The translations under genes were made by a program, and so were the position numbers. A model generated the notes under the pieces. It was not told where the DNA came from and searched no databases. It was given only the letters and a program-made list of their open reading frames with translations. From assembly GCA_023269365.1 (NCBI GenBank), contig JAHFTN010000041.1, positions 1 through 11,236 of the forward strand: DNA of 11,236 nucleotides, read 5' to 3'. This document shows positions 5,436 to 11,236 of the stretch, piece by piece. Source of the stretch: Chlamydiota bacterium. Lineage in GTDB: Bacteria > Chlamydiota > Chlamydiia > Chlamydiales > Rhabdochlamydiaceae. Numbering within the stretch: the first letter of the stretch is position 1; every line of letters starts with the position of its first letter.

Positions 5436-6431
5436 CTATAATAGAGTTGGATCTAAAACGACATGTTTGATATTTTTCCGATTCCATGTGTAACTAATAT
5501 GAATTAATTTGTCTTTTGTCTGGATCACACAGGGATAAGAAAATTCTCCAGACTCAGTTTCCAAGATTAATCTCATATCCCAAGTTTTTCCTCCATTACT
5601 AGAAAGTGCTATGTTCAAAGGATAACGGTTTTCCTTAGAATGATTATAGACTAAAAGAATCCGTCCATCTGCTAAATTAATAGCATCTATAGCAGAATTC
5701 GGATTTGGAAGATTTGTGGGGGATGCTAAACCCCATGTTAGACCGTTATCACTTGATTCCGCTGTGCAAATATACCCTATCTGATGAGAACGAGCAAGCA
5801 ACCTAATCTTACCTTTAGAAAACACTAAGGCTGGCTGAATAATTCCAAATAATTGAGTATCTATATTTATCGGTGAGCTTTTTCTCCATGTAACACCACT
5901 ATCAGAAGTAATATCTATCCAGCATCCCCAACGCCTCCAACTTTCGGTCGAAGAGCCGCAAAGAAGGACTCCACTATCTAATAAAAGAGGCCTATTTTTT
6001 ACAGGACCAATCACCCCTGCTGGTAAATCAAATGAATTTAACCAAGTATTGCCTCCATCTAGGGACCGTTTAACAAAACCAGACCAGACTTGTGGATGTG
6101 CCCCCGCCTTATAAAAAAGAAGAATATCTCCTGCTGGCATAGTATACAAAACAGGATTCCAACAAGGACGTTCTTCTTCTGCAACCACAACTGGCAAAGA
6201 CCATTCCTTCTTGTTTTTTCTTGCAATCCATATTTTGACATCTTCTGCTCCCTCTTCAGTTCCTGCGAACCATGAACAAAGAATTTCTCCTTTCTGAGCT
6301 TCTGTTAGCGTAGAAGCATGACACGCAGCAAATGGAGGATTTATAAAAATGAACTCCTCCAAAATAATTGAAGGATGAGTAGCGCATATGGATGATACAA
6401 AAAGCAGAAAAACAGAAAGTAATTTCTTCAT
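5436..6431 (-). CDS. Secreted sialidase-like protein (BNR/Asp-box repeats)
   Basis: The 331-residue product has a Sec signal peptide (MKKLLSVFLLFVSSICA, cut after about residue 17) and a six-bladed beta-propeller pattern of the BNR_2/exo-alpha-sialidase-like group. Four Asp-boxes are visible: SLDGGNTW 123-130, TSDSGVTW 175-182, SSDNGLTW 226-233 and SSNGGKTW 277-284. Other blocks conserved in the group are WFAGTEEGAEDVKIW (54-68), PCWNPVL (89-95), GPVKNRP (142-148), LPNPNSAIDA (241-250), FSYPCVIQ (297-304) and IKHVVLDP (321-328). Length is normal, so the gene is probably intact. ATG 6431 was chosen because it puts the signal peptide at the N-terminus; a TTG 12 bases upstream is the only alternative. 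It likely acts on glycans outside the cytoplasm, perhaps sialic acid or a related sugar. Many members of this group have no tested activity, so the substrate is unknown. Confidence 0.87.
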   Translation of the reverse strand: MKKLLSVFLLFVSSICATHPSIILEEFIFINPPFAACHASTLTEAQKGEILCSWFAGTEEGAEDVKIWIARKNKKEWSLPVVVAEEERPCWNPVLYTMPAGDILLFYKAGAHPQVWSGFVKRSLDGGNTWLNSFDLPAGVIGPVKNRPLLLDSGVLLCGSSTESWRRWGCWIDITSDSGVTWRKSSPINIDTQLFGIIQPALVFSKGKIRLLARSHQIGYICTAESSDNGLTWGLASPTNLPNPNSAIDAINLADGRILLVYNHSKENRYPLNIALSSNGGKTWDMRLILETESGEFSYPCVIQTKDKLIHISYTWNRKNIKHVVLDPTLL

Positions 6432-6461
6432 ATTAAATCTCAAAGAGGATTCTTAGCTTTT

Positions 6462-6491
6462 AGTGTAGGAAATTCACTAAATCCTTTCCAA
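6462..6491 (-). promoter_or_regulatory. Candidate promoter of the sialidase-like gene
   Basis: On the minus strand, TTGGAA (6491-6486), an 18-bp spacer and TACACT (6467-6462) lie about 30 bp upstream of the ATG at 6431. There is no strong Shine-Dalgarno before that ATG. The promoter lies between the gene and the IS remnant that begins at 6510. Confidence 0.45.
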
Positions 6492-6509
6492 TGAAAAGTT
6501 CTGAATGCG

Positions 6510-6833
6510 CAGCAATTCCCGCTGAAGTTTTTTTCCCGTGTAAGTAAAATGTTTCTTTCGTAAACTTTTGGCCTCGATCACTCATCCATGAGGCTTTACG
6601 ATGACCACTATTGTTAAGAAATCCCTTTGCGCTGACTCCCTGATTGCGGACATCTACAATCGATTTCGAACCATTCCAGACCCAAGAACACTCTCAAGGA
6701 AGCCATCTGACCTTGCCCCCAATTTAGGTCCACTCTTAAGCAGAAGTCCTAAGACGGAGGTAAGAAGGCTTTTTTTTTCATATAAACCTCATTATAGTTC
6801 AGCCGGTTACGATTTTTCTAGCTGGAATTGCTG
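6510..6833 (+). mobile_element. Internally deleted insertion sequence, right copy, with both terminal inverted repeats
   Basis: The left end CAGCAATTCCCGCT (6510-6523) is matched in inverted form by AGCTGGAATTGCTG (6820-6833), 13 of 14 positions. The element is only 324 bp and holds a ~90-bp leader, the first part of a transposase-like frame from ATG 6601, and unrelated-looking sequence after about 6707. Its first 180 bp duplicate 4609-4788 in inverted orientation. No target-site duplication is clear. It could not move on its own but might be mobilised by a full-length relative. Confidence 0.72.
6601..6707 (+). pseudogene. Transposase N-terminal fragment (right IS copy)
   Basis: ATG 6601 opens a frame starting MTTIVKKSLCADSLIADI, with NRFRTIPDPRTLSRKPS next. 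It is identical to the left copy for about 28 residues. The frame stays open to 6849, but the part after about 6707 does not look like transposase and runs across the IS right end into flanking DNA. No DDE catalytic residues remain. IS4-like family membership is a tentative recollection. Confidence 0.55.
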
Positions 6834-6852
6834 TAGAACCGTTCGGTAGCCG

Positions 6853-7260
6853 CTATTTCTTTGAACTACATTCAACTTTATGTCTTCGCCAATCCTTTTC
6901 CTGATGTTCTCTTGAACAATACGTGGCTTGAAGACATCTAGCACATTTAAAAGCTGCGTTTGTGACCATGCATGTACCCAGTGAGCATGGGCTTCTTTCG
7001 TAGGAGGGCTCTAGAACTTCTGGCTCCATGCAAATTATAAAAACATGTCCCGAATCAAGAGGCTTACCCTCAACTTCATAGGGTCCATATCGTTTTGTAA
7101 GATGATCCACCAAAACAGTCTTTAATTCATTGAACTTTTCTGGAGGAAGTTTGTCAGGTTCTATTCCCCATATCACTTTTGCTGCCTTGAAAATCTGATC
7201 ATTCTCATTTGAATTAGCATGGGTAACAGTAACCGCTCCCGCTTTTAATGGTATACTCAT
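6853..7260 (-). CDS. MYND-type zinc-finger protein, eukaryote-like
   Basis: The product has 135 residues. Residues 1-90 are unrecognised; they include a helix-rich part (FKAAKVIWGIEPDKLPPEKFNELKTVLVDHL) and GHVFIICMEPEVLEP. The C-terminus is a complete MYND finger with eight ligands: Cys92, Cys97, Cys106, Cys109, Cys115, His119, His127 and Cys131, in the YCSREHQ-x-x-DW-x-x-H-x-x-x-C arrangement. The first pair is spaced C-x4-C, not the usual C-x2-C. MYND fingers are protein-interaction modules found overwhelmingly in eukaryotes, so in a host-associated bacterium this suggests transfer from a eukaryote and a possible host-directed role (inference). The start ATG at 7260 has a good AGGGAGA Shine-Dalgarno (7269-7275). 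No signal peptide. The gene ends 19 bp from the IS remnant. Confidence 0.85.
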   Translation of the reverse strand: MSIPLKAGAVTVTHANSNENDQIFKAAKVIWGIEPDKLPPEKFNELKTVLVDHLTKRYGPYEVEGKPLDSGHVFIICMEPEVLEPSYERSPCSLGTCMVTNAAFKCARCLQATYCSREHQEKDWRRHKVECSSKK

Positions 7261-7418
7261 AAATTAAATCTCCCTGAGCCATCCCCATTTTTCAGGAATA
7301 GCTGCTTAGTTAAAAAATTATCTTTAAAAAAGTGCTTAAGACACTGAAAAAATGGTTTTTTCAATAATAATGATACCATTTTCCTTTGATTCTATACTAG
7401 AATAAGAAATTACTTGAT

Positions 7419-7589
7419 ATACACAAACAACCTCAAAAGTTGGATTTCCTCGGCGTCGTCAGCCGCTGAATTTGAGTCCCCCTGCATCGCCCAACTCATT
7501 CAAGTTGAGCTGCTTCGGAATCGGCTGCGCCTGACTCAAATTCAGGGCGACTCCTTGAGGAAACCCAACTTTTGAGGTTGTTTGTGTAT
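7419..7589. repeat. 171-bp imperfect palindrome (MITE-like or structured repeat)
   Basis: Outer arms 7419-7451 and 7557-7589 are inverted repeats of 33 bp with one mismatch (ATACACAAACAACCTC... and its complement). Nested inside, CTGAATTTGAGTC (7466-7478) pairs exactly with 7533-7545, and a small CAACT/AGTTG hairpin sits at the centre (7492-7507). It is richer in G+C than its surroundings and has no reading frame of note. It occupies the 405-bp gap between the MYND gene and the next gene; the rest of the gap (7261-7418 and 7590-7665) shows nothing else I can support. It may be a non-autonomous transposable element or dispersed repeat. Confidence 0.8.
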
Positions 7590-7665
7590 AACATTAAAAA
7601 TTATTTGAGTTTTAATTACATTAGTTGTAAAAGTTAGTTAAAGGTAATACAAAAGAGGTACTTCT

Positions 7666-7992
7666 ATGGGCGCGCTTCCCAACCCCAAATCTTCCCCCCT
7701 AGTGAAACAGGTTCAAAAGATCAGAGGCGAGATCGAGTCGCTTCTACTAAAAATGCAAAAAAGTGAGCAATGGACACCCACAAGAGAGCAGATGGATGAC
7801 TGCGCAGAGCTGCTAGTGCGCTTTGTGAATAAAAATCCTGTCGAAGTGGAGGCTCATAAGTCTTACCTGAAAGCCGCCATCATCGATTTGACAGAAGTTC
7901 CTCAAATGGCCCAAGAGATGCAGCGGATTGCCTACTCCACAGCCATTAAGAGCGCTCTTAACGAGATCGATCTTTTTTTGAGCTGCTTATAG
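7666..7992 (+). CDS. Hypothetical 108-residue protein
   Basis: I do not recognise this protein. It is predicted to be largely helical and soluble, with no signal peptide or membrane segment; heptad-like stretches occur at VKQVQKIRGEIESLLLKMQ (about 13-31) and in the last 30 residues. An AGAGG ribosome binding site (7654-7658) is spaced 7 bases from the ATG. Base composition resembles the neighbouring housekeeping genes, not the AT-rich island, so it probably belongs to the core chromosome. Its last 35 bp overlap the 3' end of pyk on the opposite strand. Confidence 0.7.
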   Translation: MGALPNPKSSPLVKQVQKIRGEIESLLLKMQKSEQWTPTREQMDDCAELLVRFVNKNPVEVEAHKSYLKAAIIDLTEVPQMAQEMQRIAYSTAIKSALNEIDLFLSCL

Positions 7993-9403
7993 TCTCTACG
8001 AGCATCATGTTGGCAGCATCATTAGTTCCGAAAGGGAAACTCCCCGTAGCGACGATGAGATCTCCTTGCTTCACCAGCCCCTCTTTTAGAGCATAGACAG
8101 TAGCGAGGGTGAGGGCTTCTGCGATACTCGAGGCTTGGGAAGGAGGGATCGGGATTACTCCCCAGTTCAACGCCATCTGATGGTATGTCTTTTCATGCGT
8201 AGTTAAGGCGATAATGGGCATCTGAGGACGGAATCTGCAAACATGACGGACGGTAAAGCCGCTACTCGTAAAACAGAAAATCGCCTTGGCCTGGGTGCTG
8301 TAGGCGGTTCTAACAGAAGCGAGGGCGACAGAACTAGAAATATCATGAAAATCAGGACGCTGACTCCTTTCAAAAAAGTCTCTATAACTGAAATTTTTTT
8401 CCGCCTGCTCTACAATGCCCTTCATCATGCGCACCGTCTCGATCGGGTAGAGGCCAGATGCGGTTTCTCCTGAGAGCATCACAGCAGAGGTGCTATCGTA
8501 GATGGCGTTGGCAACATCAGAAGCTTCCGCTCGGGTGGGACGGGGGTTTTTAATCATCGACTCGAGCATCTGCGTGGCTGTGATCACGGGCTTTTCCGCT
8601 TGGATACATTTGCGAATCATCATCTTCTGCAAGAAAGGGACCTCTTCGAGCGGGAGCTCTACCCCCAAATCCCCCCTTGCGACCATGATCCCATCTGCAG
8701 CGTGTAAAATCGCTTCGAAATTCTGGACTCCCAGACTATTTTCTATCTTGGCGAGCACTAAAATCTTGGAGCCCCCTTGCTTTGCAAGCAGGTTTTTAAT
8801 CTCCAAGAGGTGTTCTGCAGAGCGAATGAAGGAGGCGGCAATCAGGTCGACCCCTTGTGAAATGCCAAAGGAAATATCAGAAATGTCTTGCTCGGTCATC
8901 GAAGGGAGGTCGATATCCACACCGGGGATGTTGACCCCTTTGTAACTCTTAATTAAACCGGAATTGGCGATCTCAATGACAATAGAGCGAGGGGTTTTTT
9001 CAACGACAGTAGAAGAGAGGTAGCCATCGTCGATCAAGACGCGTGCTCCCACTTGAAGGGCATCGACGACAAGAGAAGGGGTCACCTGGAGCTGTTTCTC
9101 ATCCCCTATAACGACGTCTTTAACGAGGGTAAGGCGCTGGCCTGCCTTCACTGCAAACGAGTCGTTTTTTACCGGGCCCAAACGGATCTCTGGGCCCTTA
9201 GTGTCTAGGAGGATAGCCAGAGGAGTTTTTTTCTTCTCCCGCGCTCTTTTTAGCCGCTCGATGGTTTGCCCATGAGTCTTTTGCGTGCCGTGAGAAAAAT
9301 TTAATCGCGCGACATTCATCCCCGCATCGATGAGCTGCTCGATCTTCTCTTCTGTGTTAACAGAAGGACCCATAGTGCAGATAATCTTTGTTTTTGTTGT
9401 CAT
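7958..9403 (-). CDS. pyk: Pyruvate kinase
   Basis: This converts phosphoenolpyruvate and ADP to pyruvate and ATP in the last step of glycolysis, in the cytoplasm. The 481-residue protein is full length for the bacterial enzyme. Visible landmarks are TKIICTMGPS (5-14), NVARLNFSHG with substrate Arg33 (30-39), LDTKGPEIR (66-74), the catalytic Lys219/Glu221 in LAKIEN (217-222), GIMVARGDLGVE with metal ligand Asp245 (238-249), ATQMLESM with Thr277 (276-283), and the PRPTRAEASDVANAI block. All active-site residues are intact. The ATG at 9403 overlaps the stop of the upstream glycosyltransferase gene by four bases (ATGA), implying translational coupling; no strong Shine-Dalgarno is present. Convergent overlap with the 108-aa gene at the 3' end. 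Confidence 0.97.
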   Translation of the reverse strand: MTTKTKIICTMGPSVNTEEKIEQLIDAGMNVARLNFSHGTQKTHGQTIERLKRAREKKKTPLAILLDTKGPEIRLGPVKNDSFAVKAGQRLTLVKDVVIGDEKQLQVTPSLVVDALQVGARVLIDDGYLSSTVVEKTPRSIVIEIANSGLIKSYKGVNIPGVDIDLPSMTEQDISDISFGISQGVDLIAASFIRSAEHLLEIKNLLAKQGGSKILVLAKIENSLGVQNFEAILHAADGIMVARGDLGVELPLEEVPFLQKMMIRKCIQAEKPVITATQMLESMIKNPRPTRAEASDVANAIYDSTSAVMLSGETASGLYPIETVRMMKGIVEQAEKNFSYRDFFERSQRPDFHDISSSVALASVRTAYSTQAKAIFCFTSSGFTVRHVCRFRPQMPIIALTTHEKTYHQMALNWGVIPIPPSQASSIAEALTLATVYALKEGLVKQGDLIVATGSFPFGTNDAANMMLVETISSSKKDRSR

Positions 9404-10437
9404 TGGGTCACAGCTTCGTAAAAGGTTTGTGCCAAAGCAGCTGAGGTGAAGGGCTGAACTGCGTCGCTTTTCAAAAAGGCTTTGATCCTCCCTAAATATC
9501 CCTCGTGAGTCTCTTTAGACATCCCCTTCATAAACGCGTGGAGCTCTTCGAGATTCGCAAAGTCGCGCCTATCGACAAAGCAGCCTTTAGGGATCGACGC
9601 CTCGACATTAGATGCTCCCCAGTAGATGGGAACGGTGAGAGCTGCGAAGCAATCGAAAATTTTTTCCGTAATGTAGCCGCTGATCTCCTTGGTGTTCTCA
9701 TAACAGATGCAAAAGCGGTAGCGTTTCATCGTCTCTAACTTATCCTCAACGATGCCTCGGTAGCTGGGATACTGGGCTTTATCCCATCTGCGGCCGTAAA
9801 ATTCAAAGCCTTCTTCCTTTACATTTTCAAAGTAACGGATCGCCTCTTTGCGCGCACTATATAATTCGTGTTTCCCATGCCCTTTTATATCTGAAGAGAT
9901 CAAGGTGCAAAGTTTTTTCTCCTCAAAAGGAATCTCCTCGAGAATCGCGGGGGTCCAGACGGGGTAATGGAACTTAAAATAGCGAATTTCATCGACAAGC
10001 GTGTCATCCCACGTGTAGATTTTGGGAAAATACCCTTGAAGGCGTGTTTTGTACATCTTAGGCAGCACGGTGGGTGGCTCCCACATGAAAAGAACGAGTT
10101 TTTCCCGAGGGAAGCGAGAAAGGTCATACTTCTTACAGACGCTCGGCTTCACATTGAAAAAGACAACTTTATCCACCTCGGGAGCCAAAGGAACACTCCA
10201 AGGGTAGTCAAGGCTCCACCTGCGCAGGAGGCGATGGAAAAATCCCGACCTCTTGAGTAGAGATGCCTCATACTCTTTGATGTTCGTTGCAACGACTCTG
10301 CCCTCGTATCCCCTCTCCTGAAGGGCTTGGGTGTACCACTCTGCATCGATGGGGCTATATGTGACACACTGCACAATTTTTTCTGCCCTTAAATCAGAAA
10401 GGAGCGTGAAGACAAGGATAAAAAGAAAACAGCGCAT
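9400..10437 (-). CDS. Glycosyltransferase family 10 (alpha-1,3-fucosyltransferase-like)
   Basis: This 345-residue protein carries the hallmark GT10 donor-binding segment at about 240-293: YRFCICYENTK with Glu247-Asn248, YITEKIFDCFAALTVPIYWG (255-274), NVEASIP, then CFVDRRDF. GT10 enzymes transfer fucose or a related 6-deoxy sugar from a GDP-sugar. The N-terminus (MRCFLFILVFTLLSDLRA) is a signal peptide or membrane anchor, unusual for a cytoplasmic nucleotide-sugar enzyme and suggesting export or inner-membrane attachment. The gene lies between fba (3-bp gap) and pyk (4-bp overlap), so it is almost certainly co-transcribed and translationally coupled with glycolytic enzymes. The start ATG 10437 has no clear Shine-Dalgarno, consistent with coupling to fba. 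Family assignment is firm; donor and acceptor are unknown. Confidence 0.85.
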   Translation of the reverse strand: MRCFLFILVFTLLSDLRAEKIVQCVTYSPIDAEWYTQALQERGYEGRVVATNIKEYEASLLKRSGFFHRLLRRWSLDYPWSVPLAPEVDKVVFFNVKPSVCKKYDLSRFPREKLVLFMWEPPTVLPKMYKTRLQGYFPKIYTWDDTLVDEIRYFKFHYPVWTPAILEEIPFEEKKLCTLISSDIKGHGKHELYSARKEAIRYFENVKEEGFEFYGRRWDKAQYPSYRGIVEDKLETMKRYRFCICYENTKEISGYITEKIFDCFAALTVPIYWGASNVEASIPKGCFVDRRDFANLEELHAFMKGMSKETHEGYLGRIKAFLKSDAVQPFTSAALAQTFYEAVTQ

Positions 10438-10440
10438 AGT

Positions 10441-11236
10441 TTAAGCTACAGTGACCTCTTTGCAGAGGTAGACATCTTGCACGGCGTGCAACAGCTCTAT
10501 CCCCTCTTTCATCGATTTTTGAAACGCCTTTCTCCCCGAGATCAGGCCCATTCCCCCTGCTCTTTTGTTAATGACTGCAGTTGTGACAGCTTGACCCAAA
10601 TCGTTCTCACCGGAAGGGCCTCCGGAATTGATTAACCCAATCCGCCCCATGTACCCATTCACAACTTGATAGCGGCAAAGATCAATCGGGTGGGGCGTAG
10701 AGAGCCTGGTGTACATCGCCTCTGTCTGTTTGCCAAACTTGAGCGCCTTAAAGCCCCCATTATTTTCGGGAAGCTTCTGCTTGAGGATATCAGCTCCAAT
10801 CGTAGCTCCTAGGTGGTTGGCCTGCCCCGTTAAATCTGCTGCCTCATGGTAATCACAAGAAGGGGTCTTAAAAGCGGCATTGCGCAGGTAGCACCAGAGC
10901 ACCGTCGCCATCCCCAGTTCATGGGCAAGGGCAAATGCCTCTGACACCTCTTGGATCTGGCGGCGGCTCTCCTCTGAGGCAAAATAGATCGTAGCTCCTA
11001 CCGCCACACACCCCATGTCGTAAGCCTGATTCACAGAGGCAAAGAGGGTCTGATCGTACTTAGTGGGGTAAGTCAACAGCTCGTTGTGATTGATCTTCAT
11101 GAGAAAGGGGATCTTGTGCGCATACTTGCGAGCTACGGTGGAAAGAACTCCATATGTGGTAGCCACCGCGTTACACCCCCCCTCGATAGCGAGCTTGACG
11201 ATGTTTTCCGGATCGAAATACTGGGGATTCGGTGCA
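10441..11236 (-). CDS. fbaB: Class I fructose-bisphosphate aldolase (FbaB/DhnA type), 5' end off window
   Basis: This cleaves fructose 1,6-bisphosphate to dihydroxyacetone phosphate and glyceraldehyde 3-phosphate through a Schiff base. The frame is open to the right edge (reading ...APNPQYFDPENIVKLAIEGGCNAVATTYGVL...), so the ~264 residues here are the C-terminal part; a GTG at 11166 is an internal valine, not the start. FbaB-type blocks include LMKINHNELL, GADILKQKLP (containing the likely Schiff-base lysine by comparison with archaeal-type class I aldolases), HPIDLCRYQVVNGYMGRIGLINSGG, INKRAGGMGLISGRKAF, and the C-terminus VQDVYLCKEVTVA. These closely resemble E. coli FbaB from memory. It heads the visible operon fba-GT10-pyk. 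Confidence 0.92.
   Translation of the reverse strand, partial: APNPQYFDPENIVKLAIEGGCNAVATTYGVLSTVARKYAHKIPFLMKINHNELLTYPTKYDQTLFASVNQAYDMGCVAVGATIYFASEESRRQIQEVSEAFALAHELGMATVLWCYLRNAAFKTPSCDYHEAADLTGQANHLGATIGADILKQKLPENNGGFKALKFGKQTEAMYTRLSTPHPIDLCRYQVVNGYMGRIGLINSGGPSGENDLGQAVTTAVINKRAGGMGLISGRKAFQKSMKEGIELLHAVQDVYLCKEVTVA

Noticed and set aside
5420..5460. Bidirectional terminator between the two convergent module genes
   Set aside because: Only a weak, interrupted inverted repeat around GATC can be drawn, with no clear stem or T-run.
6432..6443. TTG start four codons upstream for the sialidase-like gene
   Set aside because: ATG 6431 gives a canonical signal peptide (MKKLL...); the TTG adds Arg-Phe-Asn with no better ribosome binding site.
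7419..7589. CRISPR array or rho-independent terminator as the explanation of the palindrome
   Set aside because: There is no repeat-spacer periodicity, and the hairpin is far longer than a terminator with no T-tract directly after the arm.
8243..8945. Plus-strand open frames opposite pyk
   Set aside because: They are antisense shadows of a well-conserved pyruvate kinase reading frame.

Overview
The window looks like a chromosome segment of a Chlamydiae-like, host-associated bacterium, probably of the environmental Parachlamydiales type. This placement is an inference. It rests on the gene set: a DacB/PBP4-type peptidase, a tmRNA, an AAA-ATPase-like/PD-(D/E)XK gene, a eukaryote-like MYND zinc finger and a class I FbaB-type aldolase. 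I could not run a database search.

Layout. (1) Positions 1-1192 are conserved chromosome: the C-terminal part of a D-Ala-D-Ala carboxypeptidase, then a complete tmRNA gene (ssrA) with its own promoter. (2) Positions 1172-4382 are a 3.2 kb genomic island inserted in the 3' end of ssrA. It is bounded by a 23-bp exact direct repeat of the tmRNA 3' end (attL/attR). It carries integrase-arm-like tandem heptamers, a broken short-chain dehydrogenase, a small signal-peptide protein and one intact large gene (AAA-ATPase-like plus PD-(D/E)XK nuclease domain). No integrase is present. The terminator now serving ssrA lies inside the island, and a displaced terminator lies just past attR. (3) Positions 4383-6833 are a second accessory layer. 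A further arm-type repeat in opposite orientation is followed by two inverted, internally deleted copies of the same insertion sequence (about 98% identical over 180 bp). These bracket a 1.7 kb module with an unrecognised 186-aa protein and a secreted sialidase-like (BNR/Asp-box) protein. (4) Positions 6834-7665 hold a small MYND-finger protein gene and a 171-bp imperfect palindrome that marks the right limit of the accessory region. (5) Positions 7666-11236 return to housekeeping DNA: a small conserved-looking hypothetical gene, convergent with a tightly packed minus-strand operon of fructose-bisphosphate aldolase (partial), family-10 glycosyltransferase and pyruvate kinase.

Functional reading. 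The right end is a glycolytic operon with an unexpected glycosyltransferase between the two glycolytic enzymes. The middle is a tmRNA-associated integration hotspot that has taken up and partly degraded several elements. The intact cargo genes that could act on host or phage targets are the AAA/PD-(D/E)XK protein, the sialidase-like protein and the MYND protein.
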